NCBI GenBank assembly: GCA_014904845.1
Contig: MU119621.1
Location: forward strand, 1-37,336
DNA from: Acephala macrosclerotiorum
Lineage: Eukaryota; Ascomycota; Leotiomycetes; Helotiales; Mollisiaceae
DNA: 37,336 nucleotides
Direction of reading: 5' to 3'
The notes beneath the pieces are model-generated. The model was not told the DNA's origin. It saw only the letters and a program-made list of their open reading frames with translations, and did no database searches. The position numbers and the translations under genes are program-made. How positions within the stretch are numbered: the first letter of the stretch is position 1; every line of letters begins with the position of its first letter. Shown in pieces: positions 1-11,357 of this stretch.

Positions 1-39
<39 letters not shown>
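1..39. repeat. poly-A tract at window edge
   Basis: The window opens with 39 consecutive A bases, longer than any other homopolymer in the block. It may be the end of a mutated low-complexity stretch or an assembly edge. It is not a telomere repeat. Confidence 0.6.
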
Positions 40-46
<7 letters not shown>

Positions 47-3000
47 TTTATAATTAAAATTTAATTCGTATAAATCGTACAAAATATAAAAATTAATTTA
101 TAAAATTTTTTTCGTAATAATAAAATTTACGTTTTTACAATATAAATAATTTTAATAATTTTATAAATATTAAAAATAATTATTTAAAAAATAATATTAT
201 TAAAATAATTCGATTAAAAAAATTAAAAAAATAAATATTTCAAAAAAAAAAATATTTAATTCGTAGAAAAATATAAACGATTTAATTAAAACGAAAAAAA
301 AAAATCAAATATTTATAAATAAAATTTTTAGAAATAAAAATTTTAATAAAATTAAAAAATATTAAATATTATTAAAACTATCGATTATATAAAAATTATT
401 ATATAAAAATTTTTAATTAAAAATATTATTAATAATATTTTTAAAATATACAATATTCGATAAATATTTTTTAATATTAAATTTTTTTTTATTATTTAAT
501 TCGATCTCGAAATTTTAATATTTAATATTAATTTTATTATTATTAATATTATTAAATAAATTAATATTACTAAAAATTAAAAAAATGTCAAAATTTTTAT
601 TATTTTAATTTATTTAATTATTAAACGAATTCGAACGAAAATTTATAATAAAAAATTCAAATATTATAAAAAAAAAATATTTACTCGATATATTTATTCG
701 AATATTTAAAAATTTATATTTTAAAACAAATATTAAATCAAAAAAATATTATAATACGTTTTCGATTATATTTATTAATAAAATTAATAAATTTTATTAT
801 TAAAAACTTATTAAAAAAAACTTTTTTTTTCGATAAAATAATTAAAATTATAAAATCGAATTTCGAAATCGAAAAACGCTAAAATCGAATATTCAATTAA
901 TAAAATATAATTATACTCGTAATAATTCGAACGTAAAATCTAAATAAAACGATTTTCAAATATTTTAAAATATTATATTAAAAACTAATTTAAAAACAAT
1001 TTAATTTACGTTTAAATATACAAATAAAAATTATTATACGAAATAAATTTTATTATATTTATTAAAGTGTATTAAAATATTATTAAACGCTTTTTCGATT
1101 TTTATCGAATTTTTAAATTATATAAAAACGTTTATAATACGATTTTATTTTAAATAAAAATAAAAATAAATTTTAAAATTTTTATAATTAAAAAAAAAAT
1201 TTATTAAAATATAAACAAATTATATTTTGTAAATTGTAAATATTTCAATAAAAATACTTAATATAATAATCGAATTAATTATAAAAAACTAATAATATAT
1301 TAAAACGAAAAAAAATATTTTATTTATAAAAATTCGAATTATTAAAATATTTACTATATATCAAAAAAAAGAAAAAAAATATACAACGATTTTAAAAAGT
1401 CGAAATCGTTTAATAAAAATAAAATAATTTAATTTGTAATCGAATTCGAAAAATTAAATTTCGATATTATTAAAAAATATAAATAATTTTTCGTTAAAAT
1501 TACTAAAAAAAAATTTATTCAAAAATAATATTATATAATCGATTAATTATTTTATAATATTTTATAATACGATTAATAAATTTAAAATTATCGAATTATT
1601 CGATTATTAATTAATTTATTATATAATATTAAATATTGTAATATAATTGAAATTATTTTTAATATTTACTAATATAAAAACGTATTTAACGAATCGTTAT
1701 ATATTAAAAATTTTTATAAATATTATAATTAATATTAGTATTGTTTAATAATTTACTATCAACGAAAATTAATATTTGATTTTTTAACGAATTTGAAATA
1801 TTAAATTAAACGAATTCAAAATTAAAAAAATAATAATCAAATTTGAAATCGATAAAATTTTATTTTTTAAAATTATTAATATTAATATATTAATTAAACG
1901 TATTACGTTTTACGTAATTCTAATAAATATATATATTTTTTTTTGGTTTTTAAAATATAAATAAACTACAAATTAAATTCAATAATTTTAATAACGTATT
2001 TATTTAAAATAAATAACGTATATTTATTATTAAAATATTTAAATATTTTTAAATATTATTTAATTTACTCGAAAATTTAATTTATAATAATTATAAAATT
2101 TTTACGATAAAAATCGATTTTATTGTTTATTATTTAATTAAAATAAAATTCAAACGATTATATAAACGCTTTAAATATTTATCAATCGTTAAATTCGTAC
2201 GAATATTAAAACGTAAAAAACATTTTACGAATTTTGAAAAAATTAAAAAAATAACGAAATTTTATTAATAATATCAAATAAATAATAAATATTTTAAATA
2301 TTTTAAATTTATATTATACGATAATTATAATTTTAATTTTTTCGTTTATTTAAACATATTATAAATCGATAAAAAACTAATATTTTAAATTGTAAATAAA
2401 ATTATAATATTTGAAATTATAAATTTTTTCGTTAATATATTAATAAAAAATATATAAAACGTTTTTTAAATATATTAAATTGATATTTACTTTAGACTAT
2501 TAATATTTATTATTTATAATTTTAAAATAAATTTCAATTTTAAAAAATTTCGTAATAATATTAAAAATATAAATATTGATTTAAAAATTATATTAATAAA
2601 AACTTATAATTCGATTAATTTAATAAAAGAATATTACGTTATATTGAAACGTATATATAATATATTATTTTAAAAGTTTTTCAAATTGTAAAAAAAAAAA
2701 CGATTTCAAATAATAATTAAAATAATTAATAATATAATAAAATCGAATAATATTATTTTTATATTTTTTATTTTTAATATTTATTTTCGAATATTATAAT
2801 AAAACGCGTTTATAGTATTAATTATTACTAGAATTAAAATAATAAAAAATGTAATAATTATAATTCGAGAATATTATATTACTCGTTAAATTAATAATAT
2901 TTTACGAATAAAAAATAATTTATAAAATTATTATTTAATCGATTTATTTTTAAATTTAAATATATTTATTTTAAAAAAAAATAAAAAATAAAAAAATATC

Positions 3001-5462
3001 TTAATTATAATTATTAAATAAATTAAAAATTTTTTATAATATTATAATAAAATTATTTTATTAAAATTTCAAATAACTCGAAAAATAATTAAAAAATTAT
3101 TTATTAAAAAAAATTTATTAAAAAATTTATATTTATTTTAAATTACAATAAAAATTTCTTTTTATATTTTTAGTTTTAATAAATATATTTATATAATAAT
3201 TTATATAAATATAAAATTTTTTAAAATTTATTTAATTGAAAAAAAATTAAAAATAAATAATTATTTATAAATTTTTATACAAAAAAATTATTATTATTTT
3301 AAACGATTTATTTACAATTTCTCGTAAAAAAAGAATTAATAAATTGATTTTTAATAATTCGAAAAAAATTAATAATTAATAAATTTTCGATTTAAAATTA
3401 GTAAACAAAATCAAAAGTATAAAAACGATAATTTTATACGAGAAATCTCATTTCGTAATTTAAATATTTAATAATAAAGATAAAAAAATAATATTAATTC
3501 AATTTTCGATTATTTAATATATTAATCAACGAATTATTATCGTTTTAATTTCGTTTTTTAAATTTAAAAAAATCAATTTTTATTTGAAAAATATTATTTA
3601 AATATACGTATAATTAATAATTTTATTAATACGTATAATTTTTATTAAATTCTCGAAAGAAATAACAAATAAATTTTTATTAAACGTCGTTTTTAAAATA
3701 ATAAATTTTTTTACAAAATCTCGAAAATAAAAATATATTAATATAAAACGTATAATATTTATTATAAAAATAAACTTTTAATAAAATTTTCAATTTTCGA
3801 TTTTTGTTTGTTTATTATAGAATGTAATTATATTTTATTCGAAATAATCGATATATAAATCGATAATACGTTTATTTTAAAAAATCAAATTTTTATAAAA
3901 TTAAAAAATTTTAAACTATAAAAAATCAAATTATTAATTAAATTTATAATGTTTTTTACATTGAATATTTTTTTATTATTTAACGAATATAAATTAATAA
4001 TAAACGAAATTGAAAATAAAATTAAATTTTTATAAAAAAAATAAAATAAACGTTTAAATTTAATTGATTCGAAATTAAATTTTTATAAATAAACGTATTT
4101 CGAGTAACGTATTTAAGAAATATATATTAATTTTATTTATTAATTGAAAATTGTATACAATATATCGACAATAATTTAATATTAAAATCTTGAAAAAAAA
4201 AAAAAAAATTACAACGTTGAATAAACGATTATAATAATAAATAAACAATTTTAATCGTAAATTTTAATTTTTTTATTTAAATTTATATTCAATGAAATTT
4301 TTCGTTTTTGTAAACGATTTTTTTATTATAAATAAAAATTTCAATTTCTAAATCGAATATATTATCGTTTTTAGTAATAAAATTTATAGTAATAAATAAT
4401 TCGATTTATAAAACAATTTACTTTATTAAAATTTAATAAAATACAAAAAAATTATTTGTATTATTTTAATTTTTGAATTATATATAATAATAATAAAAAT
4501 CGATATAAAAATTTCGATTTTTATTATTTTTAATTTTATTATAAAACGATTAAAATTGAATTTAATTCTTGTAATTATTTGTATTGATTTTTTCTCTTTT
4601 TACAAATATATAATCAAATTCAATATTATTAAAAAAAAATTTATAATTAATATTATAATTATTAAATAATTATACAAATATAAAAAAATTTTAAAAATTC
4701 GATAAATTATTGAAAATAATAATTTAATTAATATTATAATTAAATTTAAAATTAATAAATTATTTAAATTATTTATTAGTATTAATTATTTCAATATTAA
4801 AATACAAAAATAAATATAATATTTTAAAATTTAAAAATCAATCGACGAAAACGAAAATAATAAAAAAAATAATTATTGAAAAAAATAACGTTAAAAAAAA
4901 CGTATAATTATTGTTTTAATATTTTTAATATTTTCAATATTTTTAGTATTTTCAAAAATAAAACTTTTAATTGACTCGAAAAATATAAATATCGAATTTA
5001 AAAAAAAAATTTCAAATTTGATTTAATTAATTAAATATTACAATACGTAATAATAATTAATTCACGATTAAATTTCTTTTTATTGTTCGATAGTAAAATA
5101 GTACGTTTGCAATTGTAATAATACTTTTTTTGTTTTTAGTTTACGAATTGAAAAAAAGCGTTTTCTTTTAAAAAAAAAATTTCTAATATCGATTTAATCA
5201 AATAATCGTTTAAATAATCGATTGAATAATTCGAATTATAATTTTTATTATTTTTAATAATAATTACTCTAGTATTTATTTTTTAATTTTACGTTTATAT
5301 TTTTTAATTATATAAATAAATAAATATTTTCTTTGAAAAAAAACAAATAAAATTGAATTATTAATATCAAATTAAAATTTTAATATTTTGTAATTTGTTT
5401 TCGAATATACTAATAAATTCTTTATATATATATATAAACAAATTTATTAAAAAACTTTTTTA

Positions 5463-5903
5463 TTTGAATTACGTAATATTATATAATTAATCTTCGAAAA
5501 AAAAAATTTAATTTATTAATAATTTATATACAATTTAAAATCTTAAATAATTTTTGTAAAAATATATATAAAATTATTAAAAAATTTAATATTAATTAAT
5601 TATTTATATATATTTCAAAATATAAAAAAAAATTAAAATTTTATTTATAAATATTAAAATTTATTAAAAAAATTCAAATAACGAAATAAATTTATTTTTT
5701 TATTTAAACTTTTTTAATAAATTTTTTTTTATATAAATAAAATTTTTAATTTTTTTTATTTATTTTAAAATATATATAAATAAATAATTAATATTAAATT
5801 TTTTTATAAAAATTATTTAAGATTTTAATTTGTATATAAATTATTAATAAATTAAAAAAAAAATTTCGAAGATTAATTATACAATATTACGTAATCTAAA
5901 TAG
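5463..5903. repeat. large near-palindrome (inverted repeat, arms ~210-220 bp)
   Basis: The left arm starting near 5463 (containing ATTACGTAATATT and TAATTAATCTTCGAA) matches the reverse complement of the right arm ending near 5903. The match runs almost to a centre near 5685, around AATAAATTTATTTT, with essentially no spacer. Pairing includes the rare non-AT positions: the ACG of TTACGTAA, the TTCGAA and the AAAATCTTAAATAA segment. The left arm has about 17 extra bases near 5560-5577. The structure lies about 100 bases inside the border of the AT-rich block. A foldback element, a MITE or fused terminal inverted repeats of a DNA transposon are possible, but no coding remnant shows which. Confidence 0.7.
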
Positions 5904-6014
5904 CTTTAATTTTTTTTTATATGTAATAATTAGTATTTAAATATTTTAAATTTCAAATTTTAAATAATTTTATTAATTTTTAATAAAATTAAAAATACTT
6001 CAAAATCGCTATTT

Positions 6015-6218
6015 TTAGTGTAAAAAGGTGGCCGGAATGGGGGGGTAGCCGGGATTAGGGGCTAGGGACTTATAGTCTGGCGGAACTTCGAGGAAGATTT
6101 TGCCTCTGTGCTTCCCAAAATCAAAGCGGTATTCCGGTTCTTTGATGCTCGCATCACCCTGGATCGCAATTTGAGCTTGCAATACAGGCGCAGGACTTGC
6201 TGTGGTCGTAATGTTCAT
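6015..6218 (-). pseudogene. fragment with FGKHRGK motif, 3' part of a decayed gene
   Basis: This 67-residue frame has an ATG at 6218 and ends only a few bases before the AT-rich block. It contains YRFDFGKHRGKIFLEVPPDY at about residues 30-49. The pattern F-x-F-G-K-[HY]-x-G-K-x3-E-[VI]-P resembles the small domain found in DUF3820-like proteins and in C-terminal extensions of exonuclease-X-like proteins. After PPDY the frame turns into a Pro-rich tail that does not look like the rest of that domain, so the gene is probably truncated where the mutated DNA starts. It probably belongs with the frame upstream at 6491-7219, whose related-looking segment has FRGQTLAEIDQ. The ~270 bases between them are not clearly coding. 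Function unknown. Confidence 0.4.
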
Positions 6219-6490
6219 ATTAATCGTTGTATGGTGGTGTCAAAGTTGAGAGGCTGAAAGTTGACAGATGTTGGAAACGTCAGGGAGATCTTCAGCAGGG
6301 ATTTCTCGAAGCGAGATTGTTTTCGTCCCCTTTTGGTCATACCCTCGATTTCATTCAAAAGGGAATAGCAGCCTTTATTAGAGTGAGACAAAACCGATTG
6401 ACCCAGACAGACAGACGTAAGTTATACCAATTTAGAGAATTTAAACGTGCCCCGATCCGCAACCAGTCAAACTCTGCAGACATCCAGAGC

Positions 6491-7219
6491 TCACAACCGA
6501 CGCTTGCTCTTCTTCGATACCCTAGCCAATGCTGCATCGGCGTCCAATTGCCAATCGTGGAGTCTGACAAGATCCCAAAGGATTGGTTCGACCCGGCCGC
6601 AGAGAACAAGTGAAGAAGTGAAGTCTCCACGGGCTTCGATTCCTTGCCGAACCCGGTCAAGTTTTTGTTTCGATGGGTGAACGTATCGATCAGCCAGATA
6701 CAACGATATCTTAAGTTTGACCTCCGAATATCTGGCATTTCCTTGGAACTTGTCGCTGGCATACCACTGCAGGAGAGCACGACCTCTCGCAGTCTGGTCA
6801 ATTTCAGCAAGAGTCTGACCTCTGAAATGCGGACTTCCAATGGGAAGGCAATATGGGCCTTCGTATTCAGCGTCATTCCCAATGCCCTTGTCGGCGAGCG
6901 GAGAACTAGGCATGGATTGGGCAGGCTGAAGAGCTCGAGATTGGGAAGCGGGTTTGCCCCTAAATCGAGATGAAGCAATATGATGACTGTCCCTCTTTCT
7001 TTTCCGTTCCGCACACCCTTATTCACATTCTTCGAAATCAGCATCCCCAGCCTCAGACTTCTCCTGTGGCCATTCTACACCTGAGGACTACGTATCGAAG
7101 TTTTTTTCGAGCTCGCGGTCAAGCAAAATCGTCTCTCCGCGTGACCAGAAGCGGATTCGACGAGATTCATATCGCTCAACACTCTCGAGAAATGGGCTAC
7201 TGGAACGGTCCCGTTTCAT
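6491..7219 (-). pseudogene. hypothetical protein gene broken by two in-frame stops
   Basis: One reading frame runs from ATG at 7219 (MKRDRSSSPFLESVER) to a stop at 6491-6493. It is interrupted by TAG at 7088-7090 and TAA at 7019-7021. Either stop would be a Gln codon after one C/T reversal (CAG, CAA), in the CpA context typical of RIP. The coding look continues across both stops: a basic segment AERKRKRD, then PHFRGQTLAEIDQTARGRAL, then LYLADRYVHPSKQKLDRVR. The FRGQTLAEID part resembles the FGKHRGK motif downstream, so the ancestral protein may have carried two copies of a small domain. A short intact product could still begin at an internal ATG at 6913 (MPSSPLADKG). Function not recognised. 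Confidence 0.5.
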
Positions 7220-7632
7220 GTTAGAAGACGATCTTTCTTTGATAGCTAAGCTCCAGAGGGAAGAACAGTTACGAAGAACAGGTGGTATTTGTGAAGTTCA
7301 AATCCTCAAATCATGGTGATCATCATCCACCTGTAGGGCTACATAAGGCCAGAGGCGCTGAAAACTCAAATATGAATAAATCAAATCAAGTCAAGTCAAA
7401 TCAAATCGATTAATCATTCTCTGTGCGTCACGTTCCGCCAAGCCTCAGAGCCATAGCCGCACGTGTTCGTAACAAATAACTACCTAGATAATGAGTGAAA
7501 CCTTGCGCGCAAAAAGGCAGAATTGCATGACAGAATATTGTCCCGAATATCCCAACCTCCAAACATCTCTCGTTAAGCGGGTTACACAGCAGCGGAAGAA
7601 GGAGCTGCTAGAGAACCGAATATCCTTCAAAA
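7220..7632. other. intergenic, no gene seen
   Basis: About 410 bases of normal composition between the broken gene and the next small gene. I see only a short run of TCAAAT/TCAAG near-repeats at about 7377-7409. Longer frames here are shadows of the minus-strand gene at 7633. Confidence 0.5.
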
Positions 7633-7989
7633 TCAATCCACAGCCAAATTCCCAGGCTCAGCAGATACAATATCATAAACATCACTAAGATCCTTGCTCA
7701 GCTCCTCCGGAAGGGTACCAACACGGAAAGGCACTTTTTTCTTTGCAATACTCAGAAGAACAAATACTGCTTGCACGAACGAATTGACAGCACTGCTCAA
7801 AGCAATGGAAATGATGACAGCCGCGAGCCATGTCAATGGCGTTGCGAGAATCAATTTCTCGACTGTGTCAAGAGCCCTGTTGACCGCTGCCCTGGCCCTC
7901 GCAAAAGCATGTCGAATGATATTTGCTGGGGCGTCGGGCTGATTCGGCGGGAAACGGAGCAGAGCTTGTGCTTCTGTGGCGGTACTCAT
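7633..7989 (-). CDS. small hypothetical membrane protein
   Basis: A 118-residue frame starts at ATG 7989 (MSTATEAQALLRFPPNQPD). The frame is open upstream, but the leader looks like 5' UTR, so I chose this Met. A hydrophobic stretch at about residues 53-83 (LTWLAAVIISIALSSAVNSF and following) suggests one long or two close membrane segments. It is preceded by a basic amphipathic region (HAFARARAAVNRAL) and followed by KKKVPFRVG and an acidic tail (EELSKDLSDVYD). No family is recognised. No intron is needed. It lies in the belt of lineage-specific or decaying genes, so it may be an orphan; its intact frame and sensible topology argue that it is real. Confidence 0.5.
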   Translation of the reverse strand: MSTATEAQALLRFPPNQPDAPANIIRHAFARARAAVNRALDTVEKLILATPLTWLAAVIISIALSSAVNSFVQAVFVLLSIAKKKVPFRVGTLPEELSKDLSDVYDIVSAEPGNLAVD

Positions 7990-8273
7990 ATTTTGGGATG
8001 TTGGGTATATGTGTTGAAGGGTTATTTGAGAGCTATTGTCGTACGAGCCAACTAGGAGTATGAGGCGTGGGTGTGTACAGTACCTGTCCAGATCTTTGTT
8101 GGATTGCTTGTACCTTGACTGCAAAAGTTGTCTTGAGGATCGGACGTGGAAGGATCATCTATCATTATGTATCAAGTTACTGGTTTAAAAGCTTCACAAT
8201 ATTCGTACAGCAGCTGCCCAAAGCCTGTGCCTTTGGGAGGTCCGTTTGCAAAACAAGGCGGATTATGCCTGGC

Positions 8274-8492
8274 GATGAATTTGTGGTCGTTGATGATTCG
8301 ATAGTGGTGCAATTCCCTCAGCTGCTCGCGTTCCACTGCTTAGGGTGGTGAATTTGTGGTCGTCGGTGATTTGATAGTGGTTTAATGTTCTCAGCTGCTC
8401 GCGTTCCACTGCTTAAGGTGATGGATTTGTGATCTTTGATGATCCGATAGTGGTGTGGTCTTTTCAACTGCTCACATTCCAGTGCATTAAGA
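8274..8492. repeat. minisatellite, 3 copies of a 73-bp unit
   Basis: Three consecutive copies with exact 73-base spacing start at 8274, 8347 and 8420. Shared blocks are TGAATTTGTGGTCGT, GATAGTGGT and CAGCTGCTCGCGTTCCACTG. The third copy is the most diverged (CAACTGCTCACATTCCAGTG). Differences are largely C/T and G/A. No open frame on either strand looks genuine here. It lies just left of an AT island. Confidence 0.85.
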
Positions 8493-8749
8493 ATTTCGGC
8501 GTGTCCAACGAGCAAAAACTGTCACAAAACAAATTGCCCCCACTCGGATGGTGGTACATAATGTTGATATAAGAGAGATTGGAAACGACAGAAGGCCAAA
8601 CAATATCGAGAACGGAGGTAAAACCCCAAAACATAGAAATTGGGCATTGCTTAATGCATGATCTAGAGCGGGGTTGCATATCTTGTTACATAACCACAGG
8701 TTACATCCAATCAATAAAATGCCTCAATATATATTAACAACTTTGAAAG

Positions 8750-9060
8750 AGGAGTCATTGGTTTATTGTTTATATTTCAAATTTGGAAATTATATAATAT
8801 TTCGAATATATTTTTATTTGTTTCTTTACAAATATTAATTAAAAAATTAAAAAAAAATATATATTATATTATATAAAAATTTGTATAATAATTTTAATAA
8901 TTTTAATAATTTTAATAATTTTAATAATTTTAATAATTTTAATAATTTTAATAATTTTAATAATTTTATTAATTCCATTAATTCAATTTAAATAATTAAA
9001 ATATATATTTTTTAAATATATACTTACGTTAATTCCCCGAAGTAGTTTTTTATTCTAGTA
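8750..9060. other. small AT island, RIP-like
   Basis: About 300 bases of AT-rich, C/G-poor sequence set in normal-composition DNA, including a 9-base microsatellite. It truncates the 5' end of the coding remnant at about 9117. It is most simply a small mutated insertion or repeat remnant. Confidence 0.6.
8886..8968. repeat. 9-bp microsatellite (TAATAATTT)n
   Basis: About nine perfect head-to-tail copies of TAATAATTT lie inside the AT island. Perfect copies imply recent expansion after the island became AT-rich. Confidence 0.85.
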
Positions 9061-9116
9061 TAAACTATTCTTTGCAAATAATAAACTTTGCTTTTGATTA
9101 TAGCTAATGCCCTAAT

Positions 9117-9390
9117 AAGATAATACCAATCAGCTTCAGCGAGCCAAGGACTTGGCAAACAGCATTAGATTTATCCAAGACCTGGCTGTCAAGCAGCGAG
9201 ACCGTATGGCAACGGCAGAGAAAGATGCCTATGATGCCCTCGAACGAACTGCCAAGCAAGCTGGATATCCGTCAGTGAAAGAATATGTGCAGAAAGCACT
9301 TGACCAGCTTCCTGCAGATCAGCGAAAGAGGATTCAGGAGCTTCAAATCAAAGCCACAAACCTATTGCAAGGAGTTTTTCCTCGGACTAT
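9117..9390 (+). pseudogene. coding remnant, helical N-terminal-like segment
   Basis: An open stretch without a usable ATG start encodes a soluble, helical, charged segment: DLAVKQRDRMATAEKDAYDA, then AGYPSVKEYVQKALDQLPAD and KRIQELQIKATNLLQG. The amino-acid pattern is convincingly protein-like. The 5' side runs into the AT island; a possible acceptor (GATTATAG) sits near 9102. The 3' side loses coding character after about 9375. The gene at 9450-10643 on the other strand lacks its own N-terminal region, so this could be the N-terminal piece of a related gene after rearrangement, or the start of a second copy. That link is inference only. Confidence 0.4.
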
Positions 9391-9449
9391 TTTATTGTGT
9401 AATAAAAAAATGCACTGCAGAAAATGGGTTTAATGATTGTGCCTTTGTC

Positions 9450-10643
9450 CTAGACATGCGAAATGAGAGCTGGAGGGGATTGCTGCTTAGCTTGTTGTTG
9501 AAACCGCTGAAGATATTTTGCAACCATCAAGAACAGTCCCGTTCCGTAAATTTGTCATTGCAAACACGACATCAGCAAGCGATCTTTTCTCCAGAGAAGA
9601 GTCGGCATTGATATTGGCACGAATATGCCAATGCTCATTCTTGGATCCAAATTGTGTCAGCTCAGGGCCATTTGCTCAATTGAAAAGGTACACGTAGTGT
9701 TCGGGCATCCTCAACAACACAGTCTACCAGCGAATTTGACTATGAGTATGTTGCATATTGTATTGCCTTGAAGGGCTAAAGCCTCTTGGGTATGATGACT
9801 AACACCTACTTTTGCCTTGGAAGCTTCATTCATTTCTTTCTCAATCTCAATCCTACAATCGTTCGCTACTTCCGCAACCTCAGCTGCCAGCTCTCTGCTT
9901 GCTTGTGCAGAATCTGTATTGACATCAGGATCCTCGTTTCTCCAGGCTCCGCGTGTCAGGTCGAGTCGCTTCAATTCCTATACCAAAGATATTAATCTTG
10001 CTTCTGCCGTATTTGGTTTAGAGAATTCAAACCTGAACCACTGCATTCCAGTTGGAATTATCCATGTCCCTCTGAAGCTGCTCACCAAACTTTTTGTCGA
10101 AGTTTTTGGGATGGTCGGAAAGATCGGAATCAGTGAAAAAGGGTTCTTAAAAACGCAAGATTTCAGTGAGTGGCAGAAAGGATTGTGACTTGCTGGAGAC
10201 TCACCAAACTTCGCCAACCAATCCTTCAAGACCTAAGAGCGCATGATTTGTTGTTTGGCGTTCACTTGTGCAAAAGCGAGCTTTCGAATCGTCTCTCGAA
10301 GTTCCTTCGAGGCCATTAGGATTTTGGACTGCTGCTGAGTATATGGTGTTCCACTTACGTCTCTTTCCTCGGCCCCACCAATAATAGAAATTATCACAAC
10401 GATACCTGCAACGAGTCCTGAAACTGCCAAAAGACAGCTGAGTATTGACCACGCAACAGGACCACTAATAATACCTAGGACTACGAGGCTGCCAAGTGTA
10501 ACACCACCTACGACTGTTGCTATACCCGGAACTGCCAGTATAACATCTTCTATCACTGAATGACCACTGAGTCTAGAGACGTAATAAGTAAGGGCTAAGA
10601 TGATTTGGATATTGCAATATACCGGGCTTTCAGCTTTTGCCAA
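9450..10643 (-). pseudogene. decayed fungal gene with glycine-rich membrane hairpin
   Basis: The first exon (open from about 10660, no ATG) encodes a hydrophobic, glycine-rich region in two halves (VIEDVILAVPGIATVVGGV, then VLGIISGPVAWSILSCLLAV and VIISIIGGAEERD). A helical charged region follows. Two introns with consistent phase can be placed: 10146-10204 (GTGAGT...AAG) and 9978-10032 (GTTTGA...TAG). They join segments ending AKF, running PFFTDSDLSDHPKNFDKKFG, and starting ELKRLDLTRGAWRNEDPD. Decay marks: TAG at 10233-10235 (CAG with one change), and frame breaks between 9711 and 9450, where coding continues in shifted frames (ELTQFGSKNEHWHIRAN; then MVAKYLQRFQQQAK to a stop at 9450). Upstream sequence runs into an AT island, so the N-terminus is lost. 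The layout recalls fungal proteins of unknown function with a membrane-inserting hairpin between helical domains. Function unproven. Confidence 0.55.
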
Positions 10644-10779
10644 TTCTTCAAAGCATCCCCGTTAAAAACCTTGCGAATATGGTATCAAGGTCGGCCAATG
10701 TATTATATCCATGCGAGCGTAAATCGTGATTTTCTTTTTTACGCTTGATTCAAAGACATCGCTATTCGAGTAGACCGAC

Positions 10780-11200
10780 GATATAAGTATTAATAACTCG
10801 AGTTTTTCAACTTATAAAACAATTTTTTTATTGTTTTAACTTGAAATAATATTATTATAATCAATTTATAATTAATAAACTTTATTACGTTTTTGAAATT
10901 ATTTTTATAAAATTAATATAATTATTTTAAAATTTATAATAAAATCGATATTAAATATTTTATACGAATTTAATAAATAAAAATCAAACAAAAAATTTTT
11001 TATTCCTAATAAAAATATAAATATAAAATAATATTTTATTAATATTTTGTTTAAAATTTGTAAAATTATAAAAATATTTTTTTTAAATTAAATAATATTT
11101 TTATATATTTTTATATTATTTACCAATTTTTAACCTTTTTTATTATTTCGTTTCAAGGGTAACAATTGTAAAATCTCTACCAAACTGCTTAACTTAAACA
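10780..11200. other. small AT island, RIP-like
   Basis: About 420 bases of AT-rich DNA with few C or G and no open frame, separating the hairpin gene from the AT-hook gene. It has the same character as the large flanking blocks. Confidence 0.6.
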
Positions 11201-11357
11201 GGTAATAATTCACGGAATCTAGACACCTTATTGGACAAGGCTCCTTACTGCTGAAGAACTCTCTAAAAGGCTTGGCACAACTGATACCCCGGTACCAAAG
11301 TAGAAAGCAATTCTTCGCCCGGTTGCATGGTCGTAGGGTCTGTGGCTTGGCAACATG

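Larger units (their letters stand above)
1..6007. other. AT-rich, RIP-like mutated block (left)
   Basis: About 6 kb of extremely AT-rich DNA with no open frame of note on either strand. In bases 1-600 I count only 21 C and 15 G, and 12 of the 15 G follow a C, so surviving GC pairs sit mostly in CpG. This is what heavy C-to-T mutation on both strands leaves when CpG is hit least. The block is presumably an old repeat or transposon graveyard, but nothing coding is left to name the element. The switch to normal composition is sharp, at about 6005-6010. Seen: composition and dinucleotide bias. Known: RIP produces such blocks in Pezizomycotina. Inferred: that RIP made this one. Confidence 0.85.

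Noticed and set aside
1..39. Telomere or chromosome end
   Set aside because: Only poly-A is present; no TTAGGG/CCCTAA arrays occur anywhere in the window.
1..6007. Mitochondrial or organellar DNA as the cause of the AT richness
   Set aside because: No mitochondrial genes or tRNAs are present, and the same composition appears as small islands between nuclear genes. The duplicated pair at 33.4/35.1 kb shows that mutation made it.
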